A stretch of DNA of 64,000 bases from Paenibacillus cymbidii (GTDB taxonomy: Bacteria > Bacillota > Bacilli > Paenibacillales > NBRC-103111): the NCBI RefSeq assembly GCF_004764705.1, contig NZ_SHLX01000007.1, positions 246,763 through 310,762 of the forward strand, written 5' to 3'. Position 1 is the stretch's first letter. Every line of letters starts with the position of its first letter. This document shows positions 27,601 through 35,365 of this stretch, one piece after another. The position numbers and the translations under genes were made by a program. The notes beneath the pieces are model-generated. The model worked only from the letters and a program-made list of their open reading frames with translations, did no database searches and was not told where the DNA came from.

Positions 27601-29259
27601 TTCGACTGCCGACTGCTCGACTGCCGACTGCTCGACTGCCGACTGCTCGACTGCCGACTGCTCGACTGCCGATTGCTCCACTACCGGCTGTTCGACTGCC
27701 GACTGCTCCACCGCCGACTGTTCCACTGCCGGTTGCTCCACTGCTGGTTCCTCAACCGCCGGCTGCTCCGCCGCTAATTCCTCGACCGCCGGTTGCCCCG
27801 CCGCTGATTCCTCTACCGCAGGCTGCTCCGCCGCTGATTCCTCGATCGCCGGTTGCTCCGCCGCCGACTCCTCGACTGCCGGCTGCTCTGCCGCTGACTC
27901 CTCAACCGCCGATTGCTCCACGATCGGTTTCTCAACCGCTGATTGCTCTGCTGCTGATTCCTCGACCGCCGATTGCTCTGCTGTTGGTTCCTCGACTGTC
28001 GATTGTTCCACTGCAGACTGCTCGACGGCCGATTGCTCCACTGCTGGCTGCTCGACTGCCGGTTGCTCCACCGCCGATTGCTCCACTGCCGGTTGTTCAA
28101 CTGCCGGCTGCTCGACGGCCGATTGCTCCACTGCCGACTGCTCCACTGCCGGTTGTTCCATCGCCGATTGCTCCACTACCGGCTGCTCGACTGCCGGCTG
28201 CTCCACCGCCGGCTGCTCCACTGCCGGTTGCTCCACCGTCGACTGCTCCACTGCCGACTGCTCCACCGCCAGCTGCTCCACTACTGGTTGCTCTACTGCC
28301 GATTGCTCCACCGCCGATTGCTCTACTATCGGTTGCTCCACCGCCGATTGCTCCACTGCTGGTTGCTCCACCGTCGACTGCTCCACTGCCGGCTGCTCGT
28401 CTGCCGATTGCTCGACTACCGGTTGCTCCACTACCGACTGCTCCACTGCCGGTTGTTCGACTTCCGGTTGTTCCACTGCCGGCTGCTCGACCGCCGGTTG
28501 TTCCGCTGCCGATTGCTCGACTACCGGTTGCTCCACTGCCGACTGCTCCACTACCGGCTGCTCCACTGCCGGTTGCTCCACTGCCGACTGTTCCACAACC
28601 GGCTGCTCGACTGCCGACTGCTCCACCGATAGTTCCTCGACTGCTGATTGCTCCACTACCGGCTGCTCGGCTGCCGGTTGCTCTGCCCCAGATTGCTCCA
28701 CTACCGGTTGCTCCACTGTCGGTTGTTCCACTGCCGATTGCCCCACTACCGTCTGCTCAGCTGCCGATTGCTCTACCGCAGATTGCTCCACTGCTGACTG
28801 CTCGGCTGTCGGTTCCTCGTCTGCCGATTGCTCGACTACCGACTGCTCCACTGCCGGTTCCTCGACTGCCGGTTGTTCCACCGCAGATTGCTCCATTGCC
28901 GATTGCTCCACTACCGATTGCTCCACCACCGGCTGCTCCACTGCCGGTTCCTCGACTACCGGCTGCTCCACCGCCAATTGCTCAACCGCCGATTGCTCGA
29001 CTGCTTGCGATTCGACCGCCTGGTACTCCGTCCCCAGTGCCACCGGTTCTTGCTTCATCTGCAAGCGTGATGAAGGTGCCGCCATATATGAATCTGCACC
29101 GCCGCTTTGCAACCATCGACCTACCGCCTGATTGCCGATCGATCGGTGCAGACCATGCAATTGCGACATCTTGTCCGCACCAATAGTTTGCCTCTGTATA
29201 TGCGTATTTCCAGAATGGTTCGTTCTGTTGCCGGATCGGCGTTTACTATATTCGCGCAA
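24673..29259 (-). CDS. Giant acidic pentapeptide (A/V-V-E-Q-P/S) repeat protein with GNQAVGR N-terminal motif
   Basis: A 1528-residue protein starting with TTG behind GGAGGGAAACA. The first 80 residues are basic to neutral and contain LHRSIGNQAVGRWLQ, a motif seen before DUF4157 domains in proteins linked to contractile injection systems. From about residue 80 to 1510 it is built of roughly 285 five-residue units, mostly AVEQP, AVEQS, VVEQS and AVEES. There is one Glu or more per unit and almost no aromatic residue or Cys. The end is AVDPQAAEELADKQ, without sorting signal or membrane segment, and no signal peptide is seen. The plus strand is also open, but only the minus frame has a ribosome site and a non-repetitive, family-like N-terminus. 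Function unknown; an extended acidic rod or a disordered polyanion is likely. Confidence 0.75.
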   Translation of the reverse strand: MREYSKRRSGNRTNHSGNTHIQRQTIGADKMSQLHGLHRSIGNQAVGRWLQSGGADSYMAAPSSRLQMKQEPVALGTEYQAVESQAVEQSAVEQLAVEQPVVEEPAVEQPVVEQSVVEQSAMEQSAVEQPAVEEPAVEQSVVEQSADEEPTAEQSAVEQSAVEQSAAEQTVVGQSAVEQPTVEQPVVEQSGAEQPAAEQPVVEQSAVEELSVEQSAVEQPVVEQSAVEQPAVEQPVVEQSAVEQPVVEQSAAEQPAVEQPAVEQPEVEQPAVEQSVVEQPVVEQSADEQPAVEQSTVEQPAVEQSAVEQPIVEQSAVEQSAVEQPVVEQLAVEQSAVEQSTVEQPAVEQPAVEQPAVEQPVVEQSAMEQPAVEQSAVEQSAVEQPAVEQPAVEQSAVEQPAVEQPAVEQSAVEQSAVEQSTVEEPTAEQSAVEESAAEQSAVEKPIVEQSAVEESAAEQPAVEESAAEQPAIEESAAEQPAVEESAAGQPAVEELAAEQPAVEEPAVEQPAVEQSAVEQSAVEQPVVEQSAVEQSAVEQSAVEQSAVEQSAVEQSTVEQPAVEQSAVEQPIVEQSAVEQSAVEQPAVEQSTVEQPAVEQPAVEQPAVEQPAVEQPVVEQSAVEEPAVEQSAVVQSAVDQSAVEQPAVEQPAVEQSAVEQSAVEQPVVEQSAVEEPAVEQSAVEQSTVEQPAVEQSAVEQPAVEQPVVEQSVVEQTAVEQPAVELSAVEQPAAEQPAVEEPSVEQSAVEQPAVDQSAVEQPAVEQPAVDQSAVEQSAVEQPAVELPVAEQPAVEQPALEQSAVEQPAVEQPAVEQPVVEQSAVEQPAVEEPAVEQSAVEQLAVEQPAVEQPAVEQSAVEQPAVEQLAVEQSAVEQSTVEESTAEQSAVEKPIVEQSAVEESEAEQPAIEESAAEQPAIEESAAEQPAVEESAAEQPAVEESAAEQPAVEEPAVEQSAVEESAAEQPAVEELAAEQPAVEEPAVEQPAVEQSAVEQSAVEQPVMEQSAVEQSAVEQSAIEQPVVEQSAVEQPAVEQSAAEQPVFEQSVVEQSAVEEPVVEQSAVEQPAVEQSAVEQSAAEQPAVDQQAVELSVVEQSAVEQPAIEQPVMEQLAVEQSAVEKSTVEKPVVEEPAVEQSEVEQPAVEQSAVEQSAVEQPVVEEPALEQPAVEQPVVEQSVVEQSAIEQPAVEQSAVEQLAVEQPAVEVPSVEQSAVEQPAVEQSAAEQPAVEQPVVEQAAVEQLAVELPVAEQPAVEQPAVEQPAVEQPAFEQPAVEQPVVEQSAVEQPAVEQSAVEQSAVEQPVVEQSAVEQSAVEQPALEQPKVEQPAVEQSAVEQPSVEQSAVDQPAVEQPAVEQPAVEQPAVERSEVEQPAVEQPVIEQPAVEQPAVEQPAVEQPVVDQSAVEQPAVEQPVVDQSAVEQPSVEQSVVEQPEVEQSAVEQPAVEQPAVEQPVVEQSAVEQPAVEQPAVEQAVEQPSVEQSVVEQPEVEQSAEEQPAVEQSAAEQPAMEQLIMEQLAVDPQAAEELADKQ
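24700..29010 (-). repeat. About 4.3 kb of 15-bp coding tandem repeats
   Basis: The unit reads about GCAGTCGAGCAGCCG on the minus strand and repeats with a 15-base period, varying at wobble positions and at two of the five codons. Higher-order duplication is visible: a variant block rich in GCCGCTGATTCCTC-type units begins near 26321 and recurs near 27746, an offset of 1425 bases or exactly 95 units. All indels keep the 15-base phase. Confidence 0.9.
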
Positions 29260-29637
29260 TGTTTCCCTCCAATCGACATCACCATTTCAACCATGTCTAT
29301 TCAGTGAATGTCCAATCGAACCGTCATAATCCGATCAGTCAATAATGATCCGCTCGTAGTGGATGTTACTTCCCCGTACCCGACGGTGCCGTCCACTTTC
29401 AAGGAGATGATACGTTCCTAGCTTTGAATATTATATCAACTGCCCTTTCGCGGAATTCTTAATGAAATCTTAAACGTTTTGGTATCTTTGCCCGGAAAAA
29501 ACTCATTTCTGATGGAACATGCTATGGAGCTAATGGCACGCATTGAAGTGGTTCTGCGAGGAGGAGTTACTAATGGAAACACCATACATTTCCGATATAG
29601 ATTGTAATGCGAAATTTGAACCCGGGAGGAGAACCGC
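29260..29637. other. Divergent intergenic region between the repeat protein and LRR protein genes
   Basis: It must hold promoters for both flanking genes. A short plus-strand frame (29511-29606) without known relatives ends before the LRR gene. A second small frame starts at an ATG preceded by GGAGGAG near 29573 and runs into the LRR start. Neither is called as a gene. Confidence 0.45.
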
Positions 29638-31638
29638 ATGTTACACTTCCTTATCCTTCACAAGCGAAGCCTGACCATCTCTCTTCTATTCGTCATGCAA
29701 CTGTGTTTCATGAATTTCGTTCACGCGGCGGATGAGTTTGACAAACGAATCATTCCAGATCCTCAACTCGAACAGCTCATCCGAGATACGATCAATAAAC
29801 CGCAAGGCGCACTAACACCGATGGACCTCGAACAAGTCAGGCAACTAAAAGGCGAAAAGAAAGCAATCAAAAGTATCGAAGGACTTCAATATGCGACGCA
29901 GCTAGCAGAAATTTCGCTGCCGTTCAATCAAATCACCGATATCAGCCCGATTAAAAATTTGAATCAGCTCAAAACGATTAATTTTGACTCAAACTGGATT
30001 GAGGATATCGCACCCATTGCGGCATTGTCCCAATTAACATCCGTTTCATTTACTGCCAATCATCCGCTCTCCGATCTAACCCCTTTAACAAATTTGCACC
30101 AAATCGAGTTTCTGAATCTTAGCATTACAAGCATTAAAGATTTAAGCCCGTTGTCCCATCTGCCCAATCTCAAGCAATTGGAACTGATGCAAAATAATTT
30201 CTCCAACCTGCAACCGTTGGCCGCGCTGCAATCATTGGAGGTTCTTGCCATCGGCAGCAATCCGAATATCACCGATCTTTCGCCTTTGCACGGTCTCATT
30301 CACCTAAAAACGTTATGGATTACCGAAGACGGAATTTCCGATCTGTCCGGCTTGGCAGAATTGGAAAATCTGCAAGAATTGTACGCGTATTCAAATCAGA
30401 TCGAAGATATATCCGCCCTCGCAACAATGCATCGGCTGGAGATTGTCAATCTGGATCGCAACCATATTCAGGACATATCGCCGTTGTACAAGCTAACCAA
30501 ATTGAAACAGATCAGTCTTTACGAAAACCGGATTCCTGATTTGGCGCTGATGAAATTGTCGAAACAGTTCCCTCGCGATCAAGCCATAATGATTCTTAAT
30601 CAAAAACAAGCAAATTTTACGCCTCCCTCCTTGCCACTCGCCGATCAGCAGCGGTTTACGGATGTCAAACCGGACGACTGGTTTTACAACGACGTCGCAT
30701 GGGCGGTCAAAATCGGTATGGTCAACGGATACGACGACGGCACGTTTGCACCAAGCGCAAAAATTACGGAAGCCGAATTTTTGAAAATGCTCATTTCCTT
30801 ATACGCTGGCGATTTGTCAAAACAAGGGGATTTGCATTGGTATGACGAGTACTACCGATTTGCGTCTGCACATAAATGGGATGTTTCGGGGCTCCCTGAG
30901 GTCGAACAGAATCGGGTTGGCTACTCCGGCACGCTTGCTTCCGAAAAGCCGCTCATTCGTTTGGAAGCGGCCATGATTTTGTTGAATGCCATCGGCAAGG
31001 AGGTTGACTCCCCCGATGAATTAATTTGGGAAATGTACAACCGCAACTTCTCGAATGGCAAATTCGCCTTGACCGTTTCCGGTTTTGCTTCAATCGACTT
31101 CCTGACAAGAGCGGAAGCCGTATCTCTGCTTCGAAACTTCAAAGAGAACAATGCCAACAAGGAATTGCTGGCCGTTACGCAAACGATGGAAGCCAATCGA
31201 ATCTTGTCCATTACTAACATCAAGACTGCCGTTCGGGAGCTCGCTTCTGCATACGGGTACGAAGTGAAGCAGTCGTCTTTAAGCAGGGAAGTCAGCAATG
31301 ATGGGAGTATTCATCAATTACTATCCGTTGTTTCGAACGCCGGGCCTGAATTCTATTTGCATATTTTCGTTTTCGCTCAATCCAACCAGATCACGAACGT
31401 TTCGTTGTCGATGTCGAACGGGGCGCGACCATTCTCAAAAGAGCTGCTTGACGGGCTATTCCTCGATCAACCGTACAAAAACATGATATTGCAAACATTT
31501 GATAAGATGCCGCTGGCAGACGATCGTCAACAGGACATGACACTCCCCTACAATCGTTCGAATATTCGTTATACGTCGGACAATTTCGTGATCTCGCTGG
31601 ATGAGTCCGACAAACAGCCTTACGGATCCGCCGAATAA
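29638..31638 (+). CDS. Leucine-rich-repeat surface protein with SLH domain
   Basis: A 666-residue exported protein with an ATG behind GGGAGGAG. A signal peptide (hydrophobic core ending FVHAADE) is followed by internalin-type LRRs at about 60-310, with repeated motifs such as LxxLxxLxLxxNxIxDISPL in 22-residue steps. An SLH repeat follows (FTDVKPDDWFYNDVAWAVKIG, then GYDDGTFAPSAKITEAEF) with a degenerate second one. The C-terminal 150 residues are not recognised. Internalin-like LRRs bind proteins; the SLH part would anchor it to the wall polymer. It is divergent from the giant repeat gene, and both may be envelope or surface proteins. Confidence 0.85.
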   Translation: MLHFLILHKRSLTISLLFVMQLCFMNFVHAADEFDKRIIPDPQLEQLIRDTINKPQGALTPMDLEQVRQLKGEKKAIKSIEGLQYATQLAEISLPFNQITDISPIKNLNQLKTINFDSNWIEDIAPIAALSQLTSVSFTANHPLSDLTPLTNLHQIEFLNLSITSIKDLSPLSHLPNLKQLELMQNNFSNLQPLAALQSLEVLAIGSNPNITDLSPLHGLIHLKTLWITEDGISDLSGLAELENLQELYAYSNQIEDISALATMHRLEIVNLDRNHIQDISPLYKLTKLKQISLYENRIPDLALMKLSKQFPRDQAIMILNQKQANFTPPSLPLADQQRFTDVKPDDWFYNDVAWAVKIGMVNGYDDGTFAPSAKITEAEFLKMLISLYAGDLSKQGDLHWYDEYYRFASAHKWDVSGLPEVEQNRVGYSGTLASEKPLIRLEAAMILLNAIGKEVDSPDELIWEMYNRNFSNGKFALTVSGFASIDFLTRAEAVSLLRNFKENNANKELLAVTQTMEANRILSITNIKTAVRELASAYGYEVKQSSLSREVSNDGSIHQLLSVVSNAGPEFYLHIFVFAQSNQITNVSLSMSNGARPFSKELLDGLFLDQPYKNMILQTFDKMPLADDRQQDMTLPYNRSNIRYTSDNFVISLDESDKQPYGSAE

Positions 31639-31782
31639 GGGGGATGCATTGAAATCATGAAGCAAAATCCAAACTAACGAAGCACTTAGAAACGAAAACA
31701 AGCGATGGATCGGTTCCATCGCCGCGCTATTGTACCCGTCATCACAATAGGAACTCACAAAGTTATTCACCCAGTAAAGGAG

Positions 31783-33039
31783 CTATTGCAAGGTTTGTTC
31801 AAACAGCTGCGCAATGTCTGTCAATTCATTTCGATAATCGGTGGCCAGCGCAAGCTGCTTCAGTTGAAGATAGATCTTGGCATACGACACGTTCCAAACA
31901 TTGACGTTCCAATCGAAAAAGTCTTTTTTCACATAAGGATACATTTGCTGATTCATGTTGTAAAACTTGTCATCCTTGAGCCATGTGTTCATCGGATTCG
32001 AAGCTCCCCATACCCCTGCGTTGGCCCATTCGGTCGTTGTTTCGTTTTTGTCGATCACAATATATTTCAGGAGCGCCCATGCCAAATCCGGGTTTTGGGT
32101 CGTTTCCGAGACGGCCATTCCTCGATAAATACTGTTCACTGCCCGAGTCCCGGCAGCAAAATGAGGGAAAGGCACAACGCCGATCTGCTCCCGTTCCTTT
32201 GAGTCCGGCACCCCGTATGAGATAAACATAGCCGCGGCCCCGGTCGCCAGCAAATGCGCCGACTCCTCAATAAAGTCCGTATTGATCAACCATTTCCTGG
32301 CCAAATCCATATACCAGCCAATTGCGTCCACGCTCCCGGTATCGTCCAAATATCCGTGGAACGCTTTGCCATCCGGCGTGAAGGAGCCTCCATTGCTTAA
32401 CACAAGCGCGGACAGAAGTTCGACCTGCAGCGGAAACAATACGGCGTAGGGGTTCGTCCCGTTTGTTTTATCGTGGATCGTTCTGCAAAGCTCGGCGAAT
32501 TGTTCCCAGGTCATATCGTCCGTCGGCTCGGATAATCCCCATTTTTGAAAAAACGATTTGCTGTATAGCAGCTTCGGAGTCACGATAAAAGCGGGAAGCG
32601 CTACTAATTTGCCCTGGTCGGTTGAATAATCAAGCAGCGCGCGTTCAAAATATGCATTGGCATTCGCCCCGTTTACTTTTGCAAGCATGCCGATGTCTTT
32701 CAGTTGACCTTTGGCATTCAAATCCTTAAAAATAGCCGCATCTCCTTGAAATACATCTGGCATCCGGCCGCTATCCGCAAATTCCTGCAGTTGTTTGTAG
32801 TACACGTCTGTATTGAACTGAAGATTGATTTTGGTATTCGGGTGTTCACTCTCAAACTGCTTTATCCCATTCTCCCATCTTTCTTTTACCCTCTCTCCTC
32901 CCCACATGACATGCAGCGTAATTTCTCCGGAAAGATTGCTTTTCGGCTCTTTTGCCTCTTTTGTTTTGTCGCATCCGCTTAGGATCGACGCCAATATCAA
33001 CAGGAAGCTGAACAACGCGCAGAAAGTTTTTTTCAACAA
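31783..33039 (-). CDS. Orphan extracellular solute-binding lipoprotein
   Basis: A 418-residue family 1-type sugar-binding lipoprotein, starting with TTG behind GGGAGGGAG, with the lipobox ILSGC. The mature part has typical motifs (LHVMWGGERVKERWENGIKQFE, then DVFQGDAA and GTRAVNSIYRGMAVSE). No permease gene is nearby. Instead it lies 22 bases downstream of an SPFH gene and in the same direction as an XRE regulator, so it may serve as a sensor or feed a distant transporter. Shorter than the LplA-like proteins elsewhere in the window. Confidence 0.87.
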   Translation of the reverse strand: MLKKTFCALFSFLLILASILSGCDKTKEAKEPKSNLSGEITLHVMWGGERVKERWENGIKQFESEHPNTKINLQFNTDVYYKQLQEFADSGRMPDVFQGDAAIFKDLNAKGQLKDIGMLAKVNGANANAYFERALLDYSTDQGKLVALPAFIVTPKLLYSKSFFQKWGLSEPTDDMTWEQFAELCRTIHDKTNGTNPYAVLFPLQVELLSALVLSNGGSFTPDGKAFHGYLDDTGSVDAIGWYMDLARKWLINTDFIEESAHLLATGAAAMFISYGVPDSKEREQIGVVPFPHFAAGTRAVNSIYRGMAVSETTQNPDLAWALLKYIVIDKNETTTEWANAGVWGASNPMNTWLKDDKFYNMNQQMYPYVKKDFFDWNVNVWNVSYAKIYLQLKQLALATDYRNELTDIAQLFEQTLQ

Positions 33040-33061
33040 GCTCCCTCCCTTTGCCCGTTCG

Positions 33062-34096
33062 TCAGTCTGTTGGGGCTTGCTTGTTCAGGGCATTCGCGAT
33101 TTTGGACAGCGACCCCACGCTTGAAAATACGTTTACTGCTTCGGTCGGAACAAACAGGGTTGTCGCCTGGCCTTTTGCGATATCCCCCAGAGCCTCCAGC
33201 GATTTATAACTGAGAAACTGCGGGTCCATCTCCGCGCTTTTGATTTTATTGATTCTGATTTTCTCAGCCTCCGCTATGGTTTCAATTTTGTGCCGGTCTG
33301 CCCCCGCGATTATTTTGATCGCCGCGCCTTTTCCCATCGCATCCAATTCCTGAGATACTTGATTGCCTTCCGCTACTCGAATATTGGACTCTTTCTGCCC
33401 CTCTGCCTGCAAGATCATCGATTGTTTGGCGCCTTCTGCCCGTAAAATTTCGGCTTGTTTCTCCCCGTCTGCACGCAGGACAGCGGATTGCCGTTCCCCC
33501 TCCGCCTGCAAAATATTCGCTCTCTTCTCCCGCTCGGCTTTCATCTGCTTCTCCATCGCATGATGAATTTCGAGCGGTGGATGGATATCGATGATCTCTA
33601 CTCGTTCGATGCTTACCCCCCACTTGCCGATCGCAGCTTCCAAAGAATGCCTAAGGTATAAGCTGATTTTTTCACGGCCGGCCAGCGTTTCATCCAACTC
33701 CATATTCCCGACCACCTGCCGAATATTCGCGGCCGTAATATTTTGAATGCCTTTTACAAAATCGTTGATACTGTAGGTGGCCGCCATCGCATCGTGAACC
33801 AGATAGAAAAAAACCGTGTCGATCTTTATTTGAACATTATCTTTCGTAATTACCATTTGGGCTGGAACATCCGCTTGGTGAATCCGTAAATCATGCAATT
33901 TCCTTACTCGATCGATAAACGGAATGATCAGATGGAATCCGGGATTCAATACGCGAAGGTATTTGCCCAATCTTTCGATCACCGCGACTTTTTGCTGCGG
34001 GATGATCCGAACGGAACTTATGATAGCGAACACAATAAATGCACCAAGCGCCAGCAGCGCAATCATCCCCAAGATCCACAAAAACGTTGCCATCAT
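33062..34096 (-). CDS. SPFH/band 7 membrane protein (stomatin/paraslipin-like)
   Basis: A 344-residue protein with one N-terminal membrane segment (residues 2-25), then the SPFH core (QQKVAVIERLGKYLRVLNPGFHLIIPFIDRV, LRIHQADVPAQMVITKDNVQI, GKWGVSIERVEIIDI). An Ala/Glu/Gln-rich coiled coil (ERQSAVLRADGEKQAEILRAEGAK) follows, and a short C-terminal tail. It probably oligomerises in membrane microdomains. AAGGAGG precedes the ATG. The usual NfeD partner gene is absent; the neighbours are an XRE regulator 13 bases upstream and a binding lipoprotein 22 bases downstream. Confidence 0.9.
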   Translation of the reverse strand: MMATFLWILGMIALLALGAFIVFAIISSVRIIPQQKVAVIERLGKYLRVLNPGFHLIIPFIDRVRKLHDLRIHQADVPAQMVITKDNVQIKIDTVFFYLVHDAMAATYSINDFVKGIQNITAANIRQVVGNMELDETLAGREKISLYLRHSLEAAIGKWGVSIERVEIIDIHPPLEIHHAMEKQMKAEREKRANILQAEGERQSAVLRADGEKQAEILRAEGAKQSMILQAEGQKESNIRVAEGNQVSQELDAMGKGAAIKIIAGADRHKIETIAEAEKIRINKIKSAEMDPQFLSYKSLEALGDIAKGQATTLFVPTEAVNVFSSVGSLSKIANALNKQAPTD

Positions 34097-34109
34097 TTCT
34101 GCCTCCTTG

Positions 34110-35042
34110 TCATTTCACATGGTTCGCAATATTCAAGACAAATTTGCTCAATGTCTCTTTACTCATAAAAGGCGCCAAATTCGCCATGAAATTCGGATCG
34201 AGTTGCCTTGCATCCATCCCTGAAATCAAGGCTAGAATGCGTTCTTTACTTAGAAAGGGGGCTAAACTGATGATGCGGCTTGCCGAGATGCTGCCAGTCC
34301 CGACCTTGCTCGCCAGCTTATCGAACGCTTCCCTGCTTAAATAGGGGGCCAACTCCCCGACAACATCCCAGTTCAGGCTGGTTTCATCAAGCTGCAGCAC
34401 CATCCGCTCCACTTGATTTGAAGTTAAGAATGACGCGAAGCCCATCAGGATCGGGAAGGTTAGTTTATCCGGTATGGCTCGGTCCAGAAGCTGATTAAAA
34501 CAGCTGTTGCCAATATAGGGAGCAAGATTAAGAATCCCCTTCCACTTCCATTCCTCATCCGGGACCTGCAGCACCAGATCTCCCAGAGCCTCCGCTCCGA
34601 GGAACGGAGCCAGGCTTTCCAACATGTCCAGGTGAATGTAGGTTTGGCTGACGCCCTCCGTTACTTCATGAAGCGTGCTGGCCTTGACCAATGGAGCCAA
34701 TTCGATCAGATCTTCGATGTAAATCTGTCCGAGATTGATCATCTCGGCAACTTGGCCCGGTTTATTCTCCGCAATTCGCTCCACCATCTGGCTGATAGAT
34801 GGTTGCGTCGGCCTTGCCGTTTGCCCGCCCCCGCCGCTCAGAAGTGCGTCAGTCGTCGAATCAAAATATTGAGCCAGGACCACGATTGTTCCGATATCCG
34901 GCAGCGATTCTCCGCGCTCCCACTTCGATACGGCTTGATGGCTTACATTTAATTGATCGGCCAGCTCCATTTGGGTCATATCCCTGTCTTTTCGCAGCTT
35001 CGAGATATAACCCCCAATTTTTTTGACATCAAGCAACTTCAT
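34110..35042 (-). CDS. XRE-family regulator with C-terminal helical repeats
   Basis: A 310-residue protein. Residues 8-65 form an XRE helix-turn-helix (ISKLRKDRDMTQMELADQLNVSHQAVSKWERGESLPD). From about residue 110 on, four to five helical repeats of about 30 residues recur with the core LAPFLSKExLxxL (ESLAPFLGAEALGDLV, LAPYLSREAFDKLA, LAPFLSKERILALI, LAPFMSKETLSKFV). The ATG at 35042 lies one base from GGGAGGG, too close; the TTG two codons later is better spaced and may be the true start. It leads an operon with an SPFH protein and a binding protein. The repeats may bind a partner and link it to DNA binding. Confidence 0.82.
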   Translation of the reverse strand: MKLLDVKKIGGYISKLRKDRDMTQMELADQLNVSHQAVSKWERGESLPDIGTIVVLAQYFDSTTDALLSGGGGQTARPTQPSISQMVERIAENKPGQVAEMINLGQIYIEDLIELAPLVKASTLHEVTEGVSQTYIHLDMLESLAPFLGAEALGDLVLQVPDEEWKWKGILNLAPYIGNSCFNQLLDRAIPDKLTFPILMGFASFLTSNQVERMVLQLDETSLNWDVVGELAPYLSREAFDKLASKVGTGSISASRIISLAPFLSKERILALISGMDARQLDPNFMANLAPFMSKETLSKFVLNIANHVK

Positions 35043-35173
35043 CCCTCCCTTGTTGAAACCGCATACAGTGCGCGCTGTTGGGATTAGAATAGCATGAATA
35101 GCTGCAATATCCTATCAAGCAGCAGTTGAACACAGCAACCGATTCATTCTACCGGCGGTTGAATCCGAGGACG

Positions 35174-35199
35174 AAGAAAAACCGTCCCTACGGACGGTT
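35174..35199 (-). terminator. Minus-strand terminator upstream of the XRE operon
   Basis: AACCGTCC and GGACGGTT pair around a four-base loop and are followed on the minus strand by TTTTCTTC. It would block antisense transcripts entering the XRE operon from the right. Confidence 0.65.
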
Positions 35200-35286
35200 C
35201 ATCGGCAAATTGTTTTCATAAGGTTGAAATTGCACGGCAGGACATCACTCTCCACTATAACGGGATCAAAGCAGAAAAGCAGGACA

Positions 35287-35310
35287 CGAAGTTGCAACTT
35301 CGGCTATAAT
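35287..35310 (+). promoter_or_regulatory. 16-bp palindrome abutting the -10 box of the Crp/Fnr-type gene
   Basis: CGAAGTTGCAACTTCG (35287-35302) is a perfect inverted repeat directly before TATAAT (35305-35310), 55 bases upstream of the start codon. It covers the spacer between -35 and -10, where a bound repressor would block RNA polymerase. It does not match the Fnr consensus, so another regulator is suspected. Confidence 0.5.
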
Positions 35311-35365
35311 ATACGATTAAGGCAGCCACCAAGTACGTAAGAAGGAATACGAAAGGAGGACTGCA

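Noticed and set aside
24700..29010. CRISPR-like array
   Set aside because: The period is 15 bases with no alternating repeat and unique spacer; it is a coding tandem repeat.
24591..29186. 1531-codon plus-strand frame rich in Pro, Leu, Ala and Arg opposite the pentapeptide-repeat gene
   Set aside because: It has no ribosome site or recognisable non-repetitive start, its composition follows from the reverse of the 15-base unit, and the minus frame has a good TTG/GGAGGG start and a family-like N-terminus. Both-strand coding is kept only as a finding to check.
29511..29637. Two small frames before the LRR gene
   Set aside because: One has a good GGAGGAG site but overlaps the LRR start in another frame, and neither resembles a known peptide; they may be leader peptides but evidence is thin.
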